Shown here one piece after another: positions 48,445 to 59,880 of a stretch of DNA of 64,000 nucleotides. The stretch covers positions 34,625,840 through 34,689,839 of the forward strand of contig CM049322.1 of NCBI GenBank assembly GCA_026874595.1. Reading direction: 5' to 3'. How positions within the stretch are numbered: position 1 is the stretch's first letter; each line of letters starts with the position of its first letter. The notes beneath the pieces are model-generated. The model was given only the letters and a program-made list of their open reading frames with translations. It was not told where the DNA came from and made no database searches. Made by a program: the position numbers and the translations under genes. This stretch comes from Sipunculus nudus. Its lineage: Eukaryota > Annelida > Sipuncula > Golfingiida > Sipunculidae.

Positions 48445-48915
48445 ATTCATATGATTCTCAAACCTTCAGACAAAACAGTGATAACAGTTTATATTATTAT
48501 TATTTATCTTATTTAAATTAACGCTTTTGCATTTAATTTTGAAATATTTAAATACAAATGCAACATTATGAAATGCCAATGCAACATGTATGTTACGTTA
48601 TGAAGTTTTCTATTATGAAAGTGCATTAATGTTTATGAAAACAATATGGTTCGTATCATATGTTTACCAAAGGTAAAAGAAATATATTAAAAATTAACAT
48701 TATATAATGTATTATTAGAATATAAAAATAAAAACTACAATACTGAAATCAAGAAAATGTGTGTGCATTTATGTATGTGGATAACTGTATTCAACAGTCT
48801 GCGTTTAAAACTTGTGAGAAAATTATCGGATATCTTTTCAATTTATCCATTCCTTAAAGTAAAAAATACGGCACTGTTGAAAGTGATCTCAGTAGTTTAA
48901 CCCAAATGGAATACA
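47740..48915. other. A/T-rich non-coding stretch
   Basis: Apart from the TA tract at 48404-48443 nothing is recognised. Confidence 0.4.
48404..48443. repeat. (TA)n microsatellite
   Basis: About 20 TA units. Confidence 0.95.
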
Positions 48916-48919
48916 ATTT

Positions 48920-49610
48920 CTCTTTTATCATTCAAAATTCTGGTTAATCCCTGTAGCAATAATATTATCTGCCAATCACCTCATAATCCAAGTGACAATA
49001 TCTAACCGGTGGCGGAATTGTGTCTCATAGAGAACTGACCTTCTGCAATTATTTTTTCAATCAGCTGACAACATCAAACAGTATTTTCCTTACATGTGGA
49101 TATAATTTGAATAGATAAGTCCCAGTTTTACCAAGATCGATGATTTCCTTTTTAAACTGTAGAGAAATTCATCATTTTCTAAGAGTTAACGGTCTTAATT
49201 CCATCCCCGTGTTGTTCAGCCGGAATAAATGATATTAAGATTGAGGGTTTGTTTTTAAATTTCACAGAGTTCCAGTAAAATAAAGACTGAAAGGCTACGC
49301 CCTCCAGTGTGACCTGAAGAAAAACTATGTTAGATATTGTGACAGATTTGTCAAAATATGTCAAAATTTCAGTTACTTTCAAAGAAAAAGGTTTATCGTG
49401 TCGAAAGACTAAAGGTAAAATGAACCGGGCTTGAAGGGTTTTATGATGTGGCGAGGAGACAAATTGCAATATAATGACTCGTCTTTACTTCATTAAATTG
49501 ACAGATGAGCCGGGAGACAGACCAATATCAATAATTCAAGTATAGTCTAGTTTCAAGTGGTCCAGTTTCGTGAATCCCTTATTTCGCTGTCAGTTAAAAA
49601 ACACTCCTAT
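48920..49610 (+). repeat. long dispersed duplication, copy 2
   Basis: Matches 34440-35100 in order: tattatctgccaatcacctc, gacaacatcaaacagtat, 'gacagatgagccgggagaca', 'tggtccagtttcgtgaatc'. Both copies are followed closely by TA microsatellites. Confidence 0.65.
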
Positions 49611-49667
49611 ATAGGCACAATTTCATTTAGTAATATGTTAGCATCATTATATTTGTTCTTATTTAAG

Positions 49668-49681
49668 ATATATATGTATAT

Positions 49682-49728
<47 letters not shown>

Positions 49729-49786
49729 TATACATATACACAAGTAAAGAGAGAGACTTACATTTGCCACATTTCTGTATATATAA

Positions 49787-49836
<50 letters not shown>
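49668..49836. repeat. (TA)n/(CA)n and (GA)n microsatellites
   Basis: (TA)n around 49689-49735 and (GA)n at 49792-49834. Confidence 0.95.
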
Positions 49837-49839
<3 letters not shown>

Positions 49840-50352
49840 CATACGCGTTCAGTATCGCCACTGTTAAAAAACGAGTCTTGCTTGATCTTATTGAAAAACG
49901 ACCAGTCTTTTTGATCTTACTGAAAAACAACCAGTTTTCCTTTACTTTTATGAGAGTTACCGTTTAACAAAAATCTGAGCTTTAAGTAAATGCCATAAAA
50001 TGTAGTGACAGTTCTCGAAATATATTGTTTCATAAAACTAATCATGTGTTTATTTGCACCTTTTTTAAAGAAGACCGTCAGTTTTATATTATGAGAAAAA
50101 TGCCAGTGTTTACTTCCGCAACCTTTCCTAACAGTGCGGCTTCCACGATGCGTTTGTCCCTGCAGTCTTCAAATTTAATATGCCGCCTTAACGTAACTTG
50201 TTTTTAGGAGAACTCATCATGACTGTATGAGAGTGACGTAAAATTTTCCTAGGTCGTACAGTTACGATACTGATAACTGTATGGGCGAACAGAATAGACG
50301 AGACTAACATTCGTTTTGATAGCTCTGAGTTACTGTTAGCAGCGTTATACAC

Positions 50353-50355
<3 letters not shown>

Positions 50356-50426
<71 letters not shown>

Positions 50427-50428
50427 TA
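50356..50428. repeat. (TA)n(TATG)n microsatellite
   Basis: (TA)n at 50358-50398, followed by six or seven tatg units. Confidence 0.95.
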
Positions 50429-50949
50429 TACACATCGTCTCAATGACACATTTCCAATATTTCAATTTGGTTTAAGATTTTAGAAAATAAGGTGTAATGT
50501 TTCCAGTATAAGTTAATTCTGAACCAGGTTTAGATATGATATTTCATAATAAAATCATAAATGGAACCTAAGTCTATATACATCTATTTATTAATATATT
50601 ACATTTGCATGCAATCTATAAATAGTACTCTCTGATTAGTGGGGGGGGGGGTCATAATTGTAAGCACCGGTTATTATATAAAGAGCATGACCGTATATTC
50701 TGGCCAGCACGAAAATTGTCTCTTGTGCAGCAAACAAATCCTCATGCAATAATTGTTCTTCTGACTCTTAAGTAAAAACATTCATGGGATTCTGCAAAAA
50801 AAGTAAAAATATTCGCTTGAATTTGAGCAGAAATACATAACATAACCCAGGAATTTTCTTAACTTTTTCTAATTTTTGTGAAGGTAACCGCCTTCATTTT
50901 TAAATGCTTTATTAAATAAGTAGTATCCATCTGCAGAGTTCCGTTCCGG

Positions 50950-51245
50950 TTTTTAACTACGTGACAGGAGCTTACAGGCGATAATGTTGGTGTCAACCAG
51001 GCTAGGTGCACAAATCCTGCGAGTTCTTGGTGTGTGTCATCCCTATTGCTGGGGCATATCACCGAGGAACCCCCGAAAGGTGGTCTCGTTTGTGAGTCAC
51101 GACAGTTTGGCACAGTCTCACCCGAAAGGCTGCAGAGCGTTCACACTTGGTTGGGGCCACCCTTGAAACATTTAACCACCTCAGCTTGGATTCGAACTTA
51201 CGATCTCCCGACTTTGAGCTCTGTTCGAGGAACTTATCCTCATTT
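50950..51245 (-). mobile_element. SINE-like sequence (- strand)
   Basis: On the minus strand a B-box-like AGTTCGAATCC (about 51196-51206) sits in gatcgtaagttcgaatccaa. A GC-richer body then runs to about 50950. The A-box match is poor. Confidence 0.4.
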
Positions 51246-52017
51246 ACTAATGAAAAACGTGAGCGGCAAATCCAGTGAACAATTATATTTATGTGTGCAC
51301 TATTACCCATTCTTTTTCACCTCCGCACGAAAGAGCGAGTCGCGCGGGGTACATTTTTCTCATTTCTATTTCTGTGACCAGCCCTGGTCCAATATACAAT
51401 GTGGATAACCTCACACTGACCTCGTATGACGTTATACTTAAGAGTATACACACCAACCACATGGGAATTCAAATCTAAAGATCTGATTGGTCACGTTATC
51501 TGCGCAATAATCCCACGTTAAATCGTCTGTCGGCCAATAATAGATGCTATAATTGCTAGGTGAATTAAGCTAAACATGCAATTACTGTTCAGAGGCGTTT
51601 ATTTATTGCTGGCGTAATCTGAGTTGATTGCACTGTGATATGAGCGGTCTTTAATGATGCCTCAATTAGTGAGTTTTCAGCCCCAGGTGAATTATTTTGG
51701 GGAACGGATTAGCCTTGTTTTGTCTGCCGATATATCCCAATCATCGCACCTTTCACGTAATTATTGTAAGATTCATATATTTTCTGACAATCTTAAATAT
51801 TCCTTCATATTAAACAATTTAAAACATTCACAAGATAATGCTATAAAGTTTGCTTTTCTTCATTTTTTTTTATTTAAGAATGATTTATGATTCTGTGTAT
51901 GTTTGATCATATGTGTGTCAGAACATTTATATGACTACCTTAGAACTGGTGGATTATTTGGTACTGCTGATTAAAACACTGATTTGTCAATTTTTGGAAA
52001 TATTACTTACTGGTAAT

Positions 52018-52180
52018 CAGCCTCCGCCGTGTGGGGGGTCCCTATTGCAGGACGCCGAGTATGTAACATTGCCGAGCAATGTCCTGACAATTTCATCAAA
52101 GTCCGTTAATAACTTTCGAGTTATATTGCTAACAGACAAACAAACGCTACAAACATAACCCCCGCGCTAGGCGAAGGTAA
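52018..52180 (+). repeat. dispersed repeat tail, copy 1 ('gctaacagacaaacaaacgc')
   Basis: Begins cagcctccgccgtg and ends cgcgctaggcgaaggtaata, with the internal phrase 'gctaacagacaaacaaacgc'. This is the 3' phrase of a widespread marine-invertebrate repeat (recalled). The cctccgcc/ggcgaaggt ends are inverted. Confidence 0.55.
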
Positions 52181-52835
52181 TAAGCACAAATATTCCTGCG
52201 TGGGAAGTAACTGTAATTACGCGGCATCAAGACGCTGTTCATATTGACACCATTGTATAATCAGAAAATCCTCTGGATAGACGCATTAATATAGTTTTAT
52301 TTTTATTAAAAAAAAACAACACTGTCACGTTTCTAAAAATATCAAGGTGTAAGCTACTTACATTTGAAGATACCAGGCAAACGTTGCCGGCCGTTGCACA
52401 ATATGGCGTCCTTTCAATTATGTTTAGTTTATATTTTGATGTTGGGTGTACACACGCGAATCGGGGTAATTTTTTTTGCAATTTATTATTTATTTAGCGT
52501 CCACTGTAAATGGCGTCCAACTGATCAGCTTCCATTTTAATGGCGGCCATCTGACCCACGAGTATCCGCTTCATATGGCGTGCGTACGATGTCACTAAAG
52601 TAAACCCATCTAAGTGCAATGAAGGTAGCGTGTTCACTGTCCGATAAATGTAGCTAATTATTGACAAGAGGATTGGGCTTCCATATGCTTATCTACCCGC
52701 GCATCCTTGTCTTATTTGTCAACGATCTGTCATGAATCGTGGTGTCACGTGGACGTTTAGTTGAAAACTCCCCATGCCTTGCTTGTACCGTGGGTCGTGT
52801 CTCATTAACCGAACTAGAAATTTGCACTCAGAGAG

Positions 52836-53075
52836 CGCAGACCTCCGCCAAGGCAGCTCATTATTCCCATACGATATTGTAAGTAATGCAGCATTTTCCT
52901 TTAAAAAAAACCTGGATCCAGAGGGTAATCCGTATCACAGCCCAAATTTTTTAATCGTTTTCTCCGTGTATCATTGCAGAACTATCCTGAAAATTTACAA
53001 AAATCCGTAATTAACTTTCTAAGAAATGTTGCTAATAGACAGACAAACAAACACACCAACGCCAAGACCATGTTA
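52836..53075 (+). repeat. dispersed repeat tail, copy 2
   Basis: Begins cagacctccgccaaggcagc and includes 'gctaatagacagacaaacaa'. The same family as 52018-52180, longer at its left. Confidence 0.55.
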
Positions 53076-53204
53076 TGTGTAGCATACATAGTCTGATTTG
53101 AATACTGATAAAGATTGTGATCTTTGACTAGTTTCTAGTATTGTATTTTTTTTCAGGAAACTACATTTTATATTTTTATTCTAACTTTATAAGGAAAAAA
53201 CCCT

Positions 53205-54725
53205 TTTAGCTTATACGGTTGTGTTATTCTGTCCAATTTTATATAGATTTTTGCAAACATTTTTTCATAACTTTGGATCATAATTTGACTAAAATTGATG
53301 TTTGCATTTTTTCTTCCGCCATTTGGTTAAATGGCGGCCGTATTAAACCAGGGTTATTTATCACTCGAAAACCGTCATTACAATTAGAGAGGCAACCCAA
53401 AAACAATTTGATAATCCTCAACAGAAAACTTTCCTTGGTAATCCGGGGTAATTTTGTAGAATCGATTTCTGCGCGTCCAGGGGCCTAGACAGCTGAGTGG
53501 TGAAACGCTCGGCCTTCTCCGCTGGCGACCTGGGTGTAGCAATGAGATAGGGTTGTAGACCGGTTGTTTTCTCCGGGTCCTCCGGTTTCCTCCAACCTTA
53601 CCGACTACCGAGCGCCAACATCCGAGCCATGGAGAGTGCCTCGTATTAGTAATTATAACTAGTTGTACAATAAGGTTTATATTTATTTCTGCGCGTTTAT
53701 GTGACACAAAAACATTATGAGCATTATATTTGATCCGTCGCTCTTTACATATGCTAATTAGTTAATTATATATTCAGTGGACTACTTAAGACCAATGTAA
53801 CCGAGGCACCTAAATAAGAACACCTTGACATAAATAACCAACGGATGCAGTATGATACGCATCATAAACCCCAACATTATCAATTCGACCCGTTACTCGT
53901 TACATATGCAAATAAGCTAATTATATAATCACCGGACAACTAGAGTGGAAATCCAGTTACCTAAGTAAGCAGACAAACCATTTAATCACTTTTAATATAT
54001 GCTTCTAAATTGCATTCAATACAAAAAAATCATATTAGTATCGCTATCCCTATAGGAATTATACATGGTAATGTAATTATATATGCAACATAAATGACGC
54101 AAATATGTTAACTGGATTACAAATAAAAAAGGGATTCATTACAGCTGCGTGCTGCGTCTAACAAGTGAATTATAAAGCAACTATTTCCGTTATGGTGTAC
54201 TGATGAAAAGCCACTACCTTTAATCTCAATAATTTGTCTAATTTGCATAATTATGTGCATTTTATGTATTAAAAATATCAGATTTTATAGAGACATACGT
54301 TATATCTTATCAAATTTTCAAATAATCAATAGATTTATTTATTTTATAATCTATTCCACTAATTGATTAAAAAATGCAAATTTATGCAAATTATTTCATT
54401 TATTATGTACAATAAACCCTTTTTAATAGCAGAAATCTTTTCGATAGGAAAAATTAGCCCATGTGATTTCCTATTAAGGCTTATCAAATTGTTCTTGGGT
54501 TACCCCTGTCTATAATGGCGGTTGTCGGGTGATAAAAAACCCTGGTTTTAATGTGGCCGCCATTTTTCCAAGATGCATGGCAGACTACAAACATGCAAAC
54601 ATCAATTTTTAGGTATATTATGATCCAAAGCTATGAAAGTTTGTTTGCAAAAATCGATACGAAAATTCGACAGAAAAAAGGCGATAATGTCACAATTATA
54701 AGGACCAGCTGTCATACACCTTAAC
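53205..54725. mobile_element. fold-back structure with ~170-bp inverted arms
   Basis: The left arm (about 53215-53370) and right arm (about 54525-54700) are reverse complements with divergence. 'tttggatcataatttgac', 'atggcggccgtattaaacca' and 'agggttatttatcact' on the left match 'agtgataa-', 'accctggttttaatgtggcc' and 'attatgatccaaag' on the right. The 1.15-kb loop holds a SINE-like sequence and an imperfect 150-bp duplication ('tttacatatgctaattagtt' / 'gttacatatgcaaataagct'). Confidence 0.68.
53462..53690 (+). mobile_element. SINE-like sequence
   Basis: A tRNA-like start (acagctgagtggtgaaacgc, A-box-like) is followed by cgacctgggtgtagc and ttttctccgggtcctccggt, a phrase I recall from conserved central regions of invertebrate SINEs. 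The B-box is degenerate. It lies inside the 53.2-54.7 kb inverted-repeat structure. Confidence 0.5.
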
Positions 54726-57700
54726 AGATTACAGTGTACTCTTCATCAGTAATCATGCCAAGTCTAAAAAATAATTTTATTTAAACTTGACTTATTTACT
54801 TGAACCGTATACATGTTCTAGCAGCTAGAACGATGTCCTTTCCTTGGCTCAGAGGGTAGCGTTCAGAAGTATGTAAAGTTTGGGGGTGGGGGTGGGGGTG
54901 GGAGGGGGTTGGAATCGGAAAACACCAACGTATATAGCAGCCGACGGCGACGCGACAGTTTTCCGAGTCTGTTGCGTCGCAAGTCCACCAAAGGGCTATT
55001 TTGGATTAAAGCACGAAACGATCTGTAACTCTTAGAAAGGAGATTGAAATAAAAATAAAATTCCTATGGTTGTAAGAATGGAGAGAATCGAAGCATTAAC
55101 AGTCCGGTAGACATCTTGTATTTTGCGGTAGTCCTGTATAATGCGTCAGGTCTGTGTACTAGCTATTGTGTACACATTTTTACTTACTTTGTGCAAAATG
55201 GTGCTGTTAATAGAACATTAATTTTTCGTTGGTCAAAAGTTCGATACACAGAGATGTACTGAACATTAATCAATAGAAATATTTTAAATCGCAAAGTTGT
55301 GTGTGGAGTGTTATAATCACAGTTAACTGTAGGGGCAAACTATGGAGACTCCACATTGCGCCAGTCACTAAAAAAAAGCAATTGAGGAGTCTTTTCTTAT
55401 GGGCTACAACAAACATGGACCTTCCATTACAACTAACTCTCATAGCCACGACATTGACAGTACTTGTGAGAGATTTGCTCCGGTTTGTCTCAGCCTTTCT
55501 CCTGTTTCTGGCAGAATCAGAAAAGTTTTTTTTTCTATATGATATGACATTTTCTCATACGTATATATACTTAGTAAATGTGTTCGATTATACGATAATG
55601 CAAATAAAAAGAAAACAAAGAAAAACGATCAGTCACCGATATGATTGATTAATCGGCACAGCACGAAGTCACTTCAGTGCAGATCTTGGCCTGTGGCCTA
55701 AACACATGACCATTTAGAAAGAAATTTTGCAAAACAATTCAAGAGCCAAAACAATACACATCCCCGCAAGATCTGACATACTTTTTACATTTTTTTACAG
55801 TTTTGTATGTTGTTCTCCAGCAAATGAGCATATTAGCGATATTAATTTATTTTTTTAGGAAGATGCCATGTCAGACTTAACATTTTGATAATCCAATCGT
55901 GGATTTTATTTTACAGAAAGCACAATAAATATGACCAATAAATTAACAGCATTGCGAAAGAAATTAAAAAAGAATTAAAAGAGATTCTAACAGGTCTAAA
56001 ATGGGTTGACAAAACGTAAAACAAGCAATTAAAAATGTCTTTCGCTAAAATTTCTTGTTATGAAAATTTTCTTTTTGCAGTTTGTGATCTGCCTTTGCTG
56101 AGAACCATTATTGTTTAATGCTATCCGAGATGTGCATTGATATTTTAAATCCCCATGTCTCATCACAATAAGGGGGAGAATATAATCACCTACCGTAACG
56201 TGTCACGGAATGTTTCAGTAAAGTTTTCTGCAGTTGCTCTGAGCGCGAATCAAAGTATATCTTCCGTGAAGCCCTGTCTTATACGCCTTAATGGACTCGC
56301 TAGCCAGTGACCGCACTGTGTTGGCCATTGACAGCTTATACCCAGTGGTCAAGAATTGAACCAACCCCATACTATAAATACGCCACCCCCAACACGAGGC
56401 AGAAACAATGCGTGTTGTCACCTATGACGTCAGAGCAATATATCCGCTTGGTTCTGATTGGCGGTTTATTCTAGCTGTACAGACTACCGGTACATCCCTT
56501 CTGTGACGATGCGGTTAATTAGTGAAATTAAGCAGAGAGCAGCTCATCGCTTACAATATTGCTTCAATTATGTTCATCGCTTCAATTATGATGTATTTAT
56601 AAAACACTGTGGCGTTTACCGAAAATATCAGGTTATTGACCAGTGAAAAAAACAGACGAAAAACTGAAAAAAACTGAGTCATGTTTAATTGTCTTTTAAT
56701 TTAGGTCACAACTAAGTCCAATCATTCTGCAGACTCTGAGACAACATTTCGAGGCAATTCTTTTTTTAAACTTACTAGATTAAGAGTACTTGCGATATTT
56801 ATAAAGTTTGATTCGTTTGTCAATGATACCTGTCGGTGAAGAATAAATGCATTAGAAGCAATGGAAGTGGTTTCTTTAAAGGATCTGTGGCGTGAACAAC
56901 AATTAGCAATATTAATACTTACTTATTAAGGCCCTGATCCGCTTACACGAAATAAAATTATCCTCAAAAAATGAAAGCAACGATTACTTATGTTCCTATT
57001 TATCTTGTGGTCCCATATTAATACAATCTACCTGACTGACCGTAGTATAATGACTGCACTGGATGCAACCGTGGAAAAATCACAGTTCTAAAAGAAACAG
57101 TTCTGGAATAAGCTGGTAAGGACAGAATGTCGCATATGTCAATCCTGGGCTTCCGGCAAGGACTTGTTGTATAGTGGTTCACTATATGGACTTGTTTTAA
57201 TGTGTTTCATAATATGACATAAAATTTATTTGTTCTAGAATTCTCCAGAATACCCCTTCCCCTGTAAACAGTTAGCAAAGAATTGCATAATTTTGTTATT
57301 TATCCCACAAAGAAATACGTTTTGGAAAAAGACGTCAGGAACATATAGGGTCTATGAATTATGAGTGAGATTATTTTAATGATAAACAACATGAGTAGGA
57401 CACCGTCATTGATTAGGTTAATGACAATGGAAAATATATATAATCATTTCATTTTGAAGCCATCTACTGTGAAAATAATTTGAGAAAAATACGACTATAG
57501 AAACATGATAGATACTTTTTATAAATTGAAGAGGACATCACGGAAAATTTTGTCAACTGAGGGTAATCTTAGGGATGATAACAGAGACGTAGGTTGGTGA
57601 AGGCACAATCTTTCATGTGAAAATGCAACATAAAGCTGCTAAAGTGAAAAGACAGGCTCAGGTAAATATATTTCAACAGGATTTAATATTTTTATGTTTT

Positions 57701-58589
57701 GTTGATTGACCTGAAATAAGCAGGTTTGGTCGAAAACAAACCACACTCCATGATGAAAGTTGGTTAACAGCCTTCGGTGCAAGTCATTGGTAACAAAATA
57801 AGTGGTTTTTTTTTTTTTTGCTTTGTCAATAAGAAAATTAAAGCAAAACTTCATCTACCGATTTCGCTGAATATTAGTGAAGGGTAAGGGAGGCAAATTT
57901 AAATTTTGGAGGCAATCAGAATCTCCATAATAGATTTTTTTTTCTTAATACCATTATGAGAAAGGACGATTTCTTTTTTCTCCGTGTAGAAGCCGCCTGC
58001 TCATATTTAATTGTTTTTTTTTCCACTCGCAAGGTGAAACCGGTCAGTGAAGCGTGACAGTGTTTATACAAGAAAAGTGTCAGATGAACACATGTCTATC
58101 GGTCAAAAGATGCACCGTAAAATATCCTTGGAGATTGCGGATCCTAAAGGAAAACAGGTGCCCCCCCCCCCCCACTTCTTTCTTTTGAAACAGTAAAAAT
58201 CCTTTAGAGGTGTTATAATGCATATTGGGGGCTCAATTGGGATTATCTGTCATGGAGGTTATAATCAGTACAACCCGTTTCTTCTTAGACCAAAATACAC
58301 AATAACTAAAGTAAACGCACATACAGTTGCCAAAATGTTGCAGTTGTATTGAAAATAAGACTTACTCTTTTGCCACGGTTGAGAAGTTTTTATGTCACCC
58401 CATCCTTGAAACTGATAATATAACTACCTTTTTTTTCGGAAAATACGATCGTATCTCGGTCAAACACAACCTATCTCTATAAATGGGGAGGCGACGAACC
58501 AGTCGTCAGTCAACGGTGCAAAAGGGTAGTCGCTGCAGGCGGCTAGGACCAGTCCCCACGCCAGATCGGGCAATACTGTTGCTGGCTCT
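54726..58589. other. non-coding stretch without recognised features
   Basis: A (GGGGGT)-like run at 54883-54908 and a C-run at 58160-58172. Short open frames (for example around 55301-55648 and 56215-56421) show no recognisable domain or good splice structure. Confidence 0.35.
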
Positions 58590-59015
58590 TTGTTCGCGAA
58601 GGTTACAAATTCGCTAAATTCGCTAAAGTATAATTATCGCGAAAATAAAACCATCGTGAATATGACGCCCAATCTGCACATGTAACACAAACAGTTATAC
58701 TGTTTCCTAAAAAAAATCCATATTATAAATCTACACAGATCTTCAATTTCATCCGTAAATCAAATATTAATATTACATTGTTTATACAATAACTGTATTA
58801 TTTGACAACAATGAACGAGAATTTCTACTGTTTGGTATTATATTGGAGTCCTCAGTTAACTGTTAAGATTTGCCACACCTCATGAATAATTTGTACAATA
58901 TAGTATATAACCTGTGCAGGTGTTATAACTATGTATTACTGTTTAGTAATATCGCTAAAAATACCTTCGCAAAAAACATTGAAAATTAGAAAATCGCGAA
59001 ACTTTGACAACAGTT
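58590..59015. mobile_element. CGCGAA-type MITE, copy 3 (diverged)
   Basis: Starts ttgttcgcgaaggttacaaa with repeated 'aattcgct' and 'atcgcgaaaataaaacc'; ends 'aaatcgcgaaactttgacaac'. Assigned by motif content and end structure only. Confidence 0.45.
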
Positions 59016-59319
59016 TACTTGTCAGATTATTACACACCTGGATGCCACCATATGAGTTTACAAATAATTAAGGTAAAGACTATTCACACAGAAGCCAAAT
59101 AAGTTCAGTCCATCTAAATCCGCTAGGCGGCCACAAAGTCGCTAGGTGACTGACTGGCAGTAATCGGACATGTATCCCTCGCATATCAGAGATACATTTA
59201 TATAGTAACAAACAGAAAGCATACAAGTTGATCAGATGCATGCAAGCACCAATCACGTGGCACCTTTTACCATGACCCCACGTGGAGAGTTACCACGTGA
59301 CTTGCCAAGTACATAGATG

Positions 59320-59880
59320 TTAGACTGGTACCCCGCTCTAATGTGGCCCCGTTGCTCTAAGCCAATCATAGAGACGGGCGCACAACGCCATCTTCATTAC
59401 TCCCAGATGCACTTCCTGATCTTCCGATAGACTGTTTCTAACGCCAATACACACGCTCATGCCGGTCTTCATAAAAGCTCACGCGGTAATGGCTGATTAC
59501 CCGTGAAGAGTTCTTGTAAGATTACTTTCTTTTGTCACTTCTAGTTTAAAAATATTTATAGGGAGCTGTTGCACGAAAATTAAATGATGGAGGTATATAT
59601 AATACGATATACTGAATTAGTTTGAAATTCCACTGTACGTGGCATTGATTTAACATTTATATATATATTAATATAATCATTAATGTCACATGAAATGTAC
59701 AGCCAACATCTGTCAACTTGCCGATTAAACGAAATGTTTATATATATATAAATATTAGGGTTGGAACCAGTCTACCGGAAGATCACGAATTGCAACAGGG
59801 AGTACTGAAGATGGCGTTGTACGCACGTCTCTATGATCGACTGAGAGCAGCGGGGAACCAGTCTACACAGATGTTCCTTC
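59320..59880. repeat. inverted repeat (arms ~115 bp, loop ~315 bp)
   Basis: Left arm about 59322-59445 (...'atcatagagacgggcgcaca', 'acgccatcttcattactccc', 'cttccgatagactgtttc') pairs with right arm about 59760-59875 ('aaccagtctaccggaagatc', 'agtactgaagatggcgttgt', 'acgcacgtctctatgatcga'). No ORF in the loop. Confidence 0.72.

Larger units (their letters stand above)
49840..52015. other. non-coding stretch
   Basis: Contains the (TA)n(TATG)n tract, a G-run at 50641-50650 and the SINE-like sequence at 51 kb. No credible exon. Confidence 0.35.

Noticed and set aside
55301-55648. 115-codon + strand frame
   Set aside because: No recognisable domain, ends in low-complexity Lys/Arg sequence, and no supporting exons nearby.
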